A stretch of 64,000 nucleotides of DNA from CAYMGM01 sp964390005 (GCA_964390005.1 CAYMGM010000001.1:620001-684000); one strand, 5' to 3'; counted from the first letter of the stretch, positions 53,861 to 63,362 are shown. Notes: generated by a model not told the origin, from the sequence alone. A program made the numbers and translations.

Positions 53861-56452
53861 GTGTTTATCGATCTTATCGTTCGCCTTGTTGATGCCAGCC
53901 GCCGCCATGCTTGGCCGCTTTTAGCCGCCTCGCTGATTGCCACGCTTGCCCTTGGGGCCTATGTCGCCACCCATATCAAGATCAATACCGATGTTAACCA
54001 ACTGCTTGCGGCCGATCTGGATTGGCGGCAACGCGAAGTCGATATGGATAAGGCCTTTCCCCAAGCCACTGACCGGCTGGTTATCGTGATCGACGGCAAA
54101 ACCGGCGCAGCGGCTGAAACGGCGGCAACGGCGATGGCGGCCAAACTGGCCGCCATGCCTGAACTGTTTCAAAATGTCACCCGCCCCGATGCCATTCCCT
54201 TTTTCCGCAAGAACGGCTTTTTGTTCCTTAATGAGCAAAAACTGACCGATATCCTCGATATGATGGTCAAAGCGCAGCCCTTGCTGGGCACCATCGCGGC
54301 GGATCCGTCGCTGCGCGGCCTGTTTGGCGGCATGGGGCTGGTTTTACAGGGCCTGCAGGCTGGCGAAGTCACCTATGACAAGCTCGCCGCCCCCTTTGCC
54401 ACGCTGGCCGACCTTTTGGACGCCGTCAAGGCCGGTCGGGATGAGCCCTTTGCCTGGCAAAGCCTGGCAGGCAATACGGGCGAAAAGCCAAGCCTGCGCG
54501 AGACGCGCAAGTTCATCTTGACCCAGCCCGTTTTGGATTATGGGGATCTTGAACCCGGCGCGAAGGCTCAAAAAGCCGTCCGCGCCGCCGCGCAAGAGCT
54601 GAACTTGACGGCAGACAATGGTATCACCGTCCGCATGACGGGATCGGTCGCCCTGAACGATGACGAGTTTGCCAGCGTCGCCGATGGAACGACCTTTGCG
54701 ACCATTTTATCAGTCGTCCTGGTTCTGGTTATTCTGTTTTTGGCCCTGCGCTCGGCGCGGTTGATTGTGCCTATTCTTTTGACGCTTTTTGTCGGCCTGA
54801 TTGCTACCACGGCTTTTGCGATGGCCAGTGTCGGCTCGTTAAACCTGATTTCGGTCGCCTTTGCCGTCATGTTTGTCGGCATTGCCGTCGATTTTGGCAT
54901 TCAGTTTGGCGTGCGTTATCGCGATGTCCATCATCAAGAGCCAGACCGCAACGCAGCCATGCTGATCACCGCGCGCCAGATTGGCGAGCCTTTAGCCCTT
55001 GCCGCCGGATCGACTGCCGTCGGCTTTTTTGCCTTTATCCCCACTGCCTATCGCGGCGTGGCCGAGCTTGGCCTGATTGCGGGCGCGGGCATGATCATCG
55101 CCTTTCTTTTGAACATCACGCTTTTGCCTGCCTTGCTGGCCGTTTTTGTGCCGCCTGCCGAGCCAGAAGCCATCGGCTTTAAGCGCCTAAAACCGCTGGA
55201 TCAGTTTATTTTGCAAAAGCGCCGTCCGCTTTTGATCGTCATTGCCGCCGTCGCCTTGATCGCGGGCGGCGTCGCCGCGCAGCTTCGGTTCGATTTTGAT
55301 CCGCTGAACCTTAAAGATCCAAAATCCGAATCGCTTTCGACGCTTTTCAGCTTGATGGAAGATCCTGACGCCACGCCCTATACCGTCGCGATATTGGCCA
55401 AGGATTTAGACGAAGCCAAAACATTGGCCGCCAAGATCGACGCTTTGCCGCAGGTCGATCATACGATCACACTGGCCAGCTTTATCCCCGAAGACCAAGA
55501 GAAGAAATTGGCCTTAATTCAAGACGCCAATTTCATCCTTGCGCCGACCTTGAACCCCGCCGCGCCTTTACCGGCCCCGACGACCGAAGAAAGCGCAGCC
55601 GCGATGAAAAAAGCGGCGGCGGATCTGCAAGCCCTGGGCCCCGATAAGCCCGAAGCGCAGCGTCTGGCCCGCGCCCTTGCCGCCATCGCGGCAACAAAAG
55701 ACGCCGCTTTGTTCGCCCGTTTGCATCATGTGCTGATCAGCGGGATCGAAGCCCAGATCGCGCAAGCGCGCGACGCTTTGTCGGCAGAAGCGGTGACGCC
55801 CGATCAAATCACCGATGATCTGCGCCGCGATTGGATCGCCGCTGATGGCCGCGCCAAAATTGAAGTTTATCCCAAAGGCAACCCGCGCGATCCCGATGTC
55901 TTAGCCGCCTTTACAAAGGCCGTGCAAAGTGTCGCGCCTGCCGCAACGGGCCCGGCGCTTTCGATCCAAGAATCAGGCCGGACAATCAGCCGCGCTTTCA
56001 TCCAAGCGGGAATCGGCGGCATCTTGGCGATTGCTCTTTTGATCTGGGTCGTTCTGCGCGATGCGGGGCTTGTCGTGCGTTTGCTGGCGCCTCTTTTCCT
56101 TGCCGGAGCCTTAACGCTGGCCACCATGGTAGCGATTCGTTTACCGTTGAACTTCGCCAACGTCATCGCCTTGCCGCTTTTGCTGAGCCTTGGCGTTTCC
56201 TATGCCATTTATTTTATTACCTATTGGCGGCAAGGCGGCACAGGGCCCCTTGGGTCCAGCATGGCGCGCGCGGTTTTGTTCAGCGCTTGCACCACCTTGG
56301 TCGCGTTTGGAAGTTTATCGCTTTCCGCACATCCTGGCACGGCGGGGATGGGCAAATTATTAACCATCGCCCTGTTATATTCGCTGACATGCACCTTTAT
56401 CGTGCTTCCGGTCTTGCTCGGCTCGCCGCATTCGCGTAAGAAGGATTCGTGA
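53861..56452 (+). CDS. hpnN: HpnN-like RND/MMPL family transporter
   Basis: 863 residues with the RND plan: helix 1 (LLAASLIATLALGAYVATHI), a large periplasmic loop (40-275), five helices to about 420, a seventh helix at about 450, a second loop, and a final five-helix set. TM regions include TILSVVLVLVILFLALRSAR and GILAIALLIWVVLRDAG. It is closest in plan to HpnN, which moves hopanoids to the outer membrane. No hopanoid synthesis genes are in the window, so the substrate may be another lipid. GTG start. Confidence 0.82.
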   Translation: MFIDLIVRLVDASRRHAWPLLAASLIATLALGAYVATHIKINTDVNQLLAADLDWRQREVDMDKAFPQATDRLVIVIDGKTGAAAETAATAMAAKLAAMPELFQNVTRPDAIPFFRKNGFLFLNEQKLTDILDMMVKAQPLLGTIAADPSLRGLFGGMGLVLQGLQAGEVTYDKLAAPFATLADLLDAVKAGRDEPFAWQSLAGNTGEKPSLRETRKFILTQPVLDYGDLEPGAKAQKAVRAAAQELNLTADNGITVRMTGSVALNDDEFASVADGTTFATILSVVLVLVILFLALRSARLIVPILLTLFVGLIATTAFAMASVGSLNLISVAFAVMFVGIAVDFGIQFGVRYRDVHHQEPDRNAAMLITARQIGEPLALAAGSTAVGFFAFIPTAYRGVAELGLIAGAGMIIAFLLNITLLPALLAVFVPPAEPEAIGFKRLKPLDQFILQKRRPLLIVIAAVALIAGGVAAQLRFDFDPLNLKDPKSESLSTLFSLMEDPDATPYTVAILAKDLDEAKTLAAKIDALPQVDHTITLASFIPEDQEKKLALIQDANFILAPTLNPAAPLPAPTTEESAAAMKKAAADLQALGPDKPEAQRLARALAAIAATKDAALFARLHHVLISGIEAQIAQARDALSAEAVTPDQITDDLRRDWIAADGRAKIEVYPKGNPRDPDVLAAFTKAVQSVAPAATGPALSIQESGRTISRAFIQAGIGGILAIALLIWVVLRDAGLVVRLLAPLFLAGALTLATMVAIRLPLNFANVIALPLLLSLGVSYAIYFITYWRQGGTGPLGSSMARAVLFSACTTLVAFGSLSLSAHPGTAGMGKLLTIALLYSLTCTFIVLPVLLGSPHSRKKDS

Positions 56453-56514
56453 GAGCCAAGCTGCCGGACTTTTATTGTCTGAGCGATGATTGTCTGAACT
56501 ATATGAGGAACCCC

Positions 56515-57309
56515 ATGATTACGCCACGTCGTCTTGCTGTTGCCCTTTTGCTTGGCACTTCCCTTTTTACGGCAGCCTGTTCGTCCGTTCCCGAAACGCA
56601 AACCACGCGCGGCGAGCCTGCTAAAATGGCTTCGGTCGATCCGTGGGAAGGCCCCAACCGCGTCATCTTTGACGTCAACGATTTTCTGGATCGCTTGCTG
56701 ATCCGCCCGATCACTGAATTGTACGGCATCATGATTCCGCCGCCCATTCGTGAGCGTATCGCCGCCATCGTCAAAAACATGGGCGAGCCTGTTATCATGG
56801 CCAACAACCTGTTGCAGGGCGATTTTGGCAAAGCCGGAACAACCCTCAGCCGCTTTGCGGTCAACACGACCTTGGGCGCTGGCGGTATGTTCGAAGTGGC
56901 GAACAGCTTTGGCCTGCAAAAGCAGATGGGTGATTTTGGCCAGACCCTGTACACGTGGGGCGTTGGCGATGGCCCGTACGTCGTCTTGCCGTTGTTGGGG
57001 CCGTCCACTGTCCGCGATGCCGTTGGTTATGGCGTCGATACGGCCATGTCGCCGTGGCAATACGCCGCCCGCGCTGGCAGCACGATGGTCGAAGATACCT
57101 TTAATATCTCAAGCACGGCGGCTTCTGGTTTGACGCGCCGCGAAGAAAATCTGGAAAGCATGGATACGCTTCGCGAAGGCTCGCTGGATTTCTATGCTCA
57201 GATGCGCAGCGTTTATCTGCAGTATCGCGCCAAGCAGCTTGGCAAGTCGATGGAAAGCCAAGCACCGAAGTTTGAAGATTACGAAATGGAAGATCGCTCT
57301 TCTAAATAA
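56515..57309 (+). CDS. mlaA: MlaA (VacJ) family outer-membrane lipoprotein
   Basis: Removes surface phospholipid from the outer membrane in the Mla pathway. 264 residues. Lipobox LFTAACSS; family signatures DPWEGPNRVIFDVNDFLDRL, GDFGKAGTTLSRFAVNTTLG, FGQTLYTWGVGDGPYVVLPL and GPSTVRDAVGYGVD. The ATG at 56515 has GAGGA upstream. Follows the HpnN-like gene by 62 bases, fitting shared lipid trafficking. mlaC and other mla genes are absent here. Confidence 0.95.
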   Translation: MITPRRLAVALLLGTSLFTAACSSVPETQTTRGEPAKMASVDPWEGPNRVIFDVNDFLDRLLIRPITELYGIMIPPPIRERIAAIVKNMGEPVIMANNLLQGDFGKAGTTLSRFAVNTTLGAGGMFEVANSFGLQKQMGDFGQTLYTWGVGDGPYVVLPLLGPSTVRDAVGYGVDTAMSPWQYAARAGSTMVEDTFNISSTAASGLTRREENLESMDTLREGSLDFYAQMRSVYLQYRAKQLGKSMESQAPKFEDYEMEDRSSK

Positions 57310-57335
57310 GACGATCCCACATTTTGGGCTTTATC

Positions 57336-57372
57336 AAAAAGGGAGAAACCGGAAACGGTTTCTCCCTTTTTC
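57336..57372 (+). terminator. Intrinsic terminator after mlaA
   Basis: Perfect 16-bp stem (57336-57351 with 57356-57371) capped by a GAAA tetraloop; the T-run works on the plus strand and the A-run on the minus, so it may also end der transcription. Confidence 0.92.
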
Positions 57373-57394
57373 GTAGGCTTCTTTTTCAAGGATC

Positions 57395-58810
57395 TTACTT
57401 TTTATCCTCGTAAGGATTTTTGCCTTTGCGCAAAAGCCAGCGGATCGGCGTGCCGTTTAATTTGAACGTCGCGCGCAGGCTATTTGTCAAAAAGCGCAAA
57501 TAGCTGTCCGGCAAATCCACGGGTTTGTTGACCCAAGCGGCAAAAGTCGGCGGACGGCTTTTGATTTGCGTCATATAACGCAGTTTGACGCGGCGGCCCG
57601 ACACGATAGGCGGCGGGTTCGAGGATTGCTTATCAGTCAGCCAGCGGTTCAGTGGCGAGGTGCCGATGCGTTTATTCCAGACTTCATAAGCCCGCATGAC
57701 CTCGCGCATCAAATTGTCCATGCCATCGCCGTTCAAGGCTGACATCGTCACCAAAGGCACACCAGGCAACTGAGCCAGCGAAGCGTCAATCTTGGCGCGG
57801 ATCATATCAAGAAGCTGTTTCTTCTCTTTGACCGTATCCCATTTATTGATCGCAATGACCAAGGCACGTCCTTCGTCCACCACATGCTCGGCGATCATAT
57901 AGTCTTGCTTGTCAAAAGGCTGCTGCGCGTCGATCACAACCACGACGACATGCGCCAACCGAATGGCTCGCAAGGTTTCCTTGACGCTCAGCTTTTCCAA
58001 TCTTTCGTCGATGCGCGTCCGGCGGCGCATCCCTGCCGTATCGACCAGCCGCACCGGGCGGTCGCGATACGTCCACTTAATCGGAATGGCATCGCGCGTT
58101 AATCCCGGCTCGGGGCCCGTCAGCAAACGTTCCTCGCCCAGCAAGCGGTTAATCAGCGTCGATTTTCCGGCGTTGGGACGTCCGGCAATGGCCAGATGAA
58201 GCGGTTTATCGTCCTCTTCATCTTCGTCGCCTTCGCCTTCTTCAGCTTCGGGATCGGCCTCTTCTTTTTTCTTGGCGCGGCGCGGCTTTTTTTCTTCCTC
58301 GGCTTCGGCTTCTTGCGGAACCAAAGCCTTTAAAGCGTCAAATAAATCGACCATCCCGTCGCCATGTGCTGCCGAAATCGGCAAAGGATCGGCAAAGCCA
58401 AGCCCGGCGGCCTCGTTAAAGCCTTCCGGCAAGACAGAACTTTCGCATTTATTGACCAGCAGCAAAATCGGCTTGCCCGTTTTGCGGACTTCGCGCGCGA
58501 TGATCTTATCATCCGGCGACAACCCAGCTTTGCCGTCAACCATCAACAAAATGATGTCGGCGCGCGCCAAGGCCGTTTTGGTCCGATCCGCTGTACGCGC
58601 GGCCAGGCTTCCTTTGGGGCGCACATCTTCCAGCCCCGCCGTGTCAAAAAGCGTAAAACGCAGCGAATAAAGATGCCCCTGCCCTTCGCGCCAATCGCGC
58701 GTGACGCCGGGCACGTCATCGACAATCGCCATCGACTTTCCAACAAGCCTGTTGAAAAGCGTTGATTTTCCGACATTTGGCCGTCCGGCCAGCGCAATAG
58801 TTAACGACAT
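57395..58810 (-). CDS. der: GTPase Der with an unusual charged inter-domain insert
   Basis: Two-GTPase-domain 50S assembly factor. 471 residues from the ATG at 58810 (GGAAGG upstream). G domain 1: ALAGRPNVGKSTLFNRL; G domain 2: AIAGRPNAGKSTLINRLLG with DTAGMRRRTRI; then the KH-like C-terminal domain. Between the domains is a ~35-residue Lys/Arg- then Glu/Asp-rich stretch (EEKKPRRAKKKEEADPEAEE, then EGDEDEEDD), longer and more polar than the usual linker. Confidence 0.96.
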   Translation of the reverse strand: MSLTIALAGRPNVGKSTLFNRLVGKSMAIVDDVPGVTRDWREGQGHLYSLRFTLFDTAGLEDVRPKGSLAARTADRTKTALARADIILLMVDGKAGLSPDDKIIAREVRKTGKPILLLVNKCESSVLPEGFNEAAGLGFADPLPISAAHGDGMVDLFDALKALVPQEAEAEEEKKPRRAKKKEEADPEAEEGEGDEDEEDDKPLHLAIAGRPNAGKSTLINRLLGEERLLTGPEPGLTRDAIPIKWTYRDRPVRLVDTAGMRRRTRIDERLEKLSVKETLRAIRLAHVVVVVIDAQQPFDKQDYMIAEHVVDEGRALVIAINKWDTVKEKKQLLDMIRAKIDASLAQLPGVPLVTMSALNGDGMDNLMREVMRAYEVWNKRIGTSPLNRWLTDKQSSNPPPIVSGRRVKLRYMTQIKSRPPTFAAWVNKPVDLPDSYLRFLTNSLRATFKLNGTPIRWLLRKGKNPYEDKK

Positions 58811-58946
58811 ATGGTTCTTCCTTCCCGACGTAAGAGGCACCATATACGCCGCCCCTGCAAGGAAAAACAAGAAATTCGCTAAAAAAGGACCTGTTTTCAA
58901 GAAAACATGTTAAAAATAAAAGAATAAAGAAAAGGGGTTTTCCGTT

Positions 58947-59366
58947 ATGAAACAATCACCGCCTGTCCTCAAGGCTTTGACGCTCTCTCTTCTTTTTGTT
59001 TTTTCGACGGCGGCTACAGCTTTAGCCAAAGACGCCGCCGAAATCCATATTCGCACGCAACAAGCCCCTTCCCCAGGGACCGCCAGCTATGAGGCCTTTA
59101 CCCCGCAGGGCCAGCCGCGCGGCTTTGTTGAATTTCGCTGCTATAAAGACACCAAAGGCACGCTGCGGTCCAAAGCCATCACCAACTTCCCCACCAAGAA
59201 CAGCCAAGGCGCAAGCCGGACGAAAGACGAAGTCGGTCGTTCACTTTTCATGCAAACGCAAGCGGATGAAATGGGTATTTGCACGCCCGACGGGCGTCCG
59301 GATCCTTTAGCGGCCAAAGCTTTGTTGCGTAACGCCAACAACGCCACAAAAGTTACTTTCGACTAA
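58947..59366 (+). CDS. Exported hypothetical protein
   Basis: 139 residues with a signal peptide (LKALTLSLLFVFSTAATALA, cleavage after ALA). The mature part has two Cys residues (EFRCYKD, GICTPD) and no recognised domain. AAGGGG precedes the ATG. It diverges from der and is followed by a terminator. It sits inside the bamB-der interval. Function unknown. Confidence 0.65.
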   Translation: MKQSPPVLKALTLSLLFVFSTAATALAKDAAEIHIRTQQAPSPGTASYEAFTPQGQPRGFVEFRCYKDTKGTLRSKAITNFPTKNSQGASRTKDEVGRSLFMQTQADEMGICTPDGRPDPLAAKALLRNANNATKVTFD

Positions 59367-59393
59367 AAAAAGCCCCATTTTCATGGGGTTTTT
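59366..59393. terminator. Intrinsic terminator
   Basis: A-run plus ccccat (59373-59378) pairs with atgggg plus T-run (59383-59393), with one bulged G, right after the exported gene's stop codon. Confidence 0.75.
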
Positions 59394-59414
59394 AGGCTGC
59401 GGCGAACAACGTTA

Positions 59415-59825
59415 TTAAACCGTCGCGTTAAAACTTGTCACCGCGCTTGGCTTATTATCTACGGCAGCGCTGCCGCTTGCAGCGTCGCCCTTGCTTGCGC
59501 CTTGCAGCGCCTGAAGCTGCGCCTTTGCCGCCGGATCGGCAGGGATATGCTTGGTCGTTTCCGTTCCATCCGTATATTTGATCACAACGGTTTTCGAGCC
59601 ATCCGCATTCGTGGTTGTGGTCTCGCTTTCGACATCGCTTGACGATCCGCTTGAGCTGGACGCCGATCCACCGCCGCCGCCGCTGACACTCCCCGCCGAA
59701 GAGGACGACGATGTCGCGCTTGTCGATGACGTGCTGGCCGCCGCCAAAGCGTCTTGTGCCGTCGAGCTGGTGCCTGCATACGCAAAGCTTCCAGCGGCTG
59801 TTGTGCTCCCCGTTACAGAAGTCAT
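59415..59825 (-). CDS. Low-complexity Ser/Ala/Gly/Thr-rich protein
   Basis: 136 residues from the ATG at 59825 (AAAGGA upstream). Residues 20-70 are mostly Ser, Ala, Thr and Gly, including GSVSGGGGGSASSSSGSSS; then TNADGSKTVVIKYTDGTETT resembles a short beta hairpin. No signal peptide or known domain. Lies 111 bases downstream of bamB on the same strand. Function unknown. Confidence 0.55.
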   Translation of the reverse strand: MTSVTGSTTAAGSFAYAGTSSTAQDALAAASTSSTSATSSSSSAGSVSGGGGGSASSSSGSSSDVESETTTTNADGSKTVVIKYTDGTETTKHIPADPAAKAQLQALQGASKGDAASGSAAVDNKPSAVTSFNATV

Positions 59826-59936
59826 GAGCCGATCCTTTGTGGAAAATGTCGGGCCAGGAGAAAAAGGCCTTCCTTTTAACCACGCGCGAAAACCGCGCTT
59901 CCTGCGCTTCATGTCAACAAAGGATGGAAAGGGTCT

Positions 59937-61283
59937 TTATTTCAGCGCGTAAAGCGTGCCGTCATCGGCAAGAGCATAAAGGACACCGCCAGCCGCCACA
60001 GGCGGGATAAAGAAATGATCTGCCAATTCGAGATCGATCATTTTATCCCCGCGATCCGGCGTAAACGACACCAGATGGCCCATCGAGTTGGTCAACCACA
60101 AACGGTCGCCAGCCAGCAACGGCCCGTACCAGAAAAGAGGATCGGAATCCTTATCAGAAGGATCTTTCAGTTTCTGCAAATCGGCAATCCAAGCGATCCG
60201 GCCCGTCGCGCGCGTCAAGGCCACAAGCTGCCGGTCATTCGTCACAACGAAAACGGCATTCCCCGCCAGCGCCGGTGTGCACGTCCCGCCCAAATCGGCT
60301 TCCCATGCGCGGTCGCCCGACCGCATATCAATCGCCGCCATGCGGTCGCTGTGGCTGATCGCGTAAACGGTGCCATGATCGACAACGGGCAAGCCGCGAA
60401 TATCGGGAATAGCGGGCAAAGCGCCGACTTGCGCCGTGGAAGCCAACATATCCGACCACGCCGCCCGGCCCGTCTGCGCGCGCAAATTAAAGATTTCGCC
60501 CGAGCTATATGTCACGACGACATTGTCGCCATCAATGGCGGGAGACGAAGCCCCCATCAACGTCGCATTTTCGGCAATGCCGTTTTGTTTCCAAAGAAGA
60601 TCGCCGTTTTTGATCGACAAAGCATCGGTTTCGTTGTCAATGCGCACGACGAACAACCGCCCATCGGCGACCATCGGCGCCGCGCGGATCGGCACGTCAA
60701 GCATCTTGCGCCACAGAACATGGCCGTCCTTGCTGTCCAGCGCCAACACTTCGCCAAAGCCGGTCGTCACATAAAGAACGGTATCGGCAAAGGCCAAACC
60801 GCCGCCCATCGCCGATCCGTCGCGATCTTTGGGGGTTGTGTCCATATGCCAAAGCCGGTCGCCATCGGCGACGGCAAAGGCCGAGACGCGGCCCCGCGCA
60901 TCCAACGTAAAGACCTTCCCGCCCGCAATCACAGGCGTCGCGAGCAAACGATAATCGGCATTGGTGCCATGCCCGATATCGGCATGCCAAAGGACCTTGG
61001 GGCTGGCCGACAAAGCCGGATTCGGCGCGGCATGCTGAAGATTTCCGCCCGCCTGCGGCCAATCGGAGGCATGCGTCGCGACAGGCAAAGCCACCTTGAA
61101 ATCTTCCAGCGAACGATCAACCGTCGGTTTGTGTGACGTGTCTAAAACGGCCAGGCGCTTGCCAACCGGTTTGTTGTCGTCGTCGCTGCCGCCACCGAAA
61201 AGAGAATGGCATCCCGACAGCGCAACGGCCATCATCGTCAGTAAAAGAAACGTCCGAGATGTCGTCGCTGCAAACTTTGCCAT
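59937..61283 (-). CDS. bamB: BamB-like beta-propeller lipoprotein
   Basis: Component of the outer-membrane protein assembly (BAM) machine. 448 residues. Signal peptide and lipobox VALSGCHSL; then PQQ-type propeller blades, each with a Trp and GxVY/FxLDxxxG-type repeats (VFTLDARGRVSAFAVADGDR, VLYVTTGFGEVLALDSKDG, GTVYAISHSDRMAAIDMRSG). Follows the YfgM-like gene by 56 bases. The yfgM-bamB-der order is widely conserved. Confidence 0.9.
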   Translation of the reverse strand: MAKFAATTSRTFLLLTMMAVALSGCHSLFGGGSDDDNKPVGKRLAVLDTSHKPTVDRSLEDFKVALPVATHASDWPQAGGNLQHAAPNPALSASPKVLWHADIGHGTNADYRLLATPVIAGGKVFTLDARGRVSAFAVADGDRLWHMDTTPKDRDGSAMGGGLAFADTVLYVTTGFGEVLALDSKDGHVLWRKMLDVPIRAAPMVADGRLFVVRIDNETDALSIKNGDLLWKQNGIAENATLMGASSPAIDGDNVVVTYSSGEIFNLRAQTGRAAWSDMLASTAQVGALPAIPDIRGLPVVDHGTVYAISHSDRMAAIDMRSGDRAWEADLGGTCTPALAGNAVFVVTNDRQLVALTRATGRIAWIADLQKLKDPSDKDSDPLFWYGPLLAGDRLWLTNSMGHLVSFTPDRGDKMIDLELADHFFIPPVAAGGVLYALADDGTLYALK

Positions 61284-61339
61284 AAGTGCCTCGTCTGTGC
61301 CGTTGAAATGCCGTTGCGTCTAGAAAAACAAACGGACCG

Positions 61340-61993
61340 TTATTTTGTCTGCGCGATCCAGCCAGCCATATCCCGCGCGCGCGCGATCAAAGCTGCTGGC
61401 CCCTGCTCGGTTGCCAAACGCTCAAAAATTTGCTGCGCTTCATCTTTGTGCCCGGCTTTCAGCGTCAGATACCCCGTATATTCACGCGCCATCTGCCCCC
61501 AAACGGGATCCGTCTGCAACGGCGTCAAACGCGCAATCAAGGCCGCCGGATCGCCAGCGTCCATTTGCGATTGAACGTACAGCAAGTCGCCATAGTGACG
61601 GTAAACAGCCTCGGACACGTTTTTATCGTTTGCCAGCGCATCGTACAAAGCCGAAGCCTTGGCCACATCGCCTTCGTCAAAAGCCTGTGCGGCCCCTTGC
61701 AAATAACCCAGAACGGCAGGGCCGGGCGTTTTCGCCTCGCGGCCCAGCTTGGCCAGCGCGTCGATACGCTGCTGGGGCGAAAGCGACAGATCATTGGCAG
61801 CGGTCATCAAGGTGTCCGTATCGGTTTGCTGGACCTGCGTGACATGCGCACGCCATGCGACGCCCGCCCCGGTCGCCAAAACAATGGCCAAAACCGCGGC
61901 AATAATGGTGGGGCCAAACTTTTTCCAAAGCTCTTCATAACGCTGGCGCTGGAGATCGGCTTCAATTTCTTGTAACAGGCTTGAATCAGTCAT
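61340..61993 (-). CDS. YfgM-like TPR membrane protein
   Basis: 217 residues from the ATG at 61993; homologues begin here (SLLQEIEADLQRQRYEELWK). One membrane helix (IIAAVLAIVLATGAGVAWRA, about 33-52) and a TPR-like periplasmic part (LGYLQGAAQAFDEGDVAKAS, YTGYLTLKAGHKDEAQQIFE). YfgM proteins are ancillary partners of SecYEG and periplasmic chaperones. Confidence 0.85.
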   Translation of the reverse strand: MTDSSLLQEIEADLQRQRYEELWKKFGPTIIAAVLAIVLATGAGVAWRAHVTQVQQTDTDTLMTAANDLSLSPQQRIDALAKLGREAKTPGPAVLGYLQGAAQAFDEGDVAKASALYDALANDKNVSEAVYRHYGDLLYVQSQMDAGDPAALIARLTPLQTDPVWGQMAREYTGYLTLKAGHKDEAQQIFERLATEQGPAALIARARDMAGWIAQTK

Positions 61994-62131
61994 AGTTTGA
62001 TCGCATTCCCCCAAAGGGTTGGAGCCTCCGCCCAAGCGAAGACCTGAAAGTTCTATCGGAAAAGTCATAATGAAGACCGAAGCCTATGGCAAGCCTCCCG
62101 TCCCGTCAGCCTTTTTATGGAAAGTTTTCAA

Positions 62132-63289
62132 ATGTCTCCCTCGCCTCTTTTAGCCCTTACAGACGCCCTGTTATTTGACGGCACGCGCCTGATACGGGAC
62201 AAAACCCTTGTTCTAAAAGGCGATAAAATTGAGGCTTTGGCCGACAAAGACGCCGTGCCCGCCGAAGCCCGCCGTCTTTCTTGCCCCGATTCGCTTATCA
62301 CGCCGGGACTTATTGATATTCAGGTCAACGGCGGCGGGAATTTTTTGCTCAACACGGCCCCCGATTCGATAGCCGAGATCGTTCACGCGCATCAAAGTCG
62401 TGGCACGGCCCATATTTGCCCGACCTGCGTTTCGGATACACCTGATATCGTTCACGCCGTTTTGAAAGCTTTTCGCGCAGCAAAAAAGGCAGGCTTACCG
62501 GGCCTTTTAGGCCTGCACATCGAAGGCCCGCATCTCAGCCCCGGCATCAGCGGCATTCATGATGAAAACAATCTGCGCCCGATGACGGCAAAAGATCTCG
62601 AAACATACCGGCCCCAAGCAGACGAGACGATCCTTCTGACGTTCTCGCCTGACCAAGTCACAACGGATTATATTCGCGCTTTGACGGCCAGCGGTCTTTT
62701 CATGAGCATCGGCCACACCAAAGCGCCAGAAGCGGCGATCCGCGCGGCGCTGGCCGCGGGAGCCACAGGCTTTACGCATCTCTACAACCGCATGGGAGCG
62801 ATGACAGCCCGCGTGCCGGGCCCGGCAGGCGTGGCGTTGGATGATCGTGCGAGCTGGTGCGGTCTGATCGCCGATGCGCGGCACGTCGCGCCTGAAATGG
62901 TGCGCTTGGCCTTTCGCGCCAAACCGCAAGACAAAATTATTTTGGTCAGCGACGCTATGCCGCCAGCAGGCGCCGACGTCCCGCGCCCCTATCAACTGGG
63001 GCAACGAACCGTTGTCGTCGAAGATCGTGTTTGCCGCGCCGAAGACGGCACGCTGGCCGGGCCCGCCTTAACATTGGCCGAGATTATCCCCATCGCCATT
63101 CATGAGATCGGTCTGCCTGCCGAGGCTGTTTTAGCCGCGGCCACAGCGAACCCAGCGGCTTTTCTGCGCCTGACAGAGAAAGGATATGGTCATCTTGCCC
63201 CCGGTGCACGCGCAGACCTTAGCTTTTTCGATCATCTCTTTGCGCCCAAGGGATTGTGGATGGCTGGGCAACAAGTCATGGAAAGATAG
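62132..63289 (+). CDS. nagA: N-acetylglucosamine-6-phosphate deacetylase
   Basis: Deacetylates GlcNAc-6-P for amino-sugar reuse. 385 residues. Metal and active-site segments: GLIDIQVNGGG, GLHIEGPHLSPG, MSIGHTKAPE, FTHLYNRMGAM, LVSDAMPPAG. The ATG at 62132 has GGAAAG upstream and is preferred to the ATG at 62117. No nagB or transporter is nearby; peptidoglycan recycling is the likely role. Confidence 0.93.
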   Translation: MSPSPLLALTDALLFDGTRLIRDKTLVLKGDKIEALADKDAVPAEARRLSCPDSLITPGLIDIQVNGGGNFLLNTAPDSIAEIVHAHQSRGTAHICPTCVSDTPDIVHAVLKAFRAAKKAGLPGLLGLHIEGPHLSPGISGIHDENNLRPMTAKDLETYRPQADETILLTFSPDQVTTDYIRALTASGLFMSIGHTKAPEAAIRAALAAGATGFTHLYNRMGAMTARVPGPAGVALDDRASWCGLIADARHVAPEMVRLAFRAKPQDKIILVSDAMPPAGADVPRPYQLGQRTVVVEDRVCRAEDGTLAGPALTLAEIIPIAIHEIGLPAEAVLAAATANPAAFLRLTEKGYGHLAPGARADLSFFDHLFAPKGLWMAGQQVMER

Positions 63290-63310
63290 GTGCCTGCCGC
63301 TAACGGCATA

Positions 63311-63343
63311 AAAAAGGCGGATAGAAAACCATCCGCCTTTTTA
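63311..63343 (+). terminator. Intrinsic terminator after nagA
   Basis: 12-bp stem aaaaaggcggat/atccgccttttt (63311-63322 with 63331-63342), with T- and A-runs on both sides, so it may also end the minus-strand gene at the edge. Confidence 0.88.
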
Positions 63344-63362
63344 AATGGGCTTTCGGTAAAAA

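Noticed and set aside
53573..53908. Long N-terminal extension of the Lys/His-rich exported protein
   Set aside because: It overlaps the start of the HpnN-like gene; the ATG at 53572 gives a signal peptide and has a good ribosome binding site.
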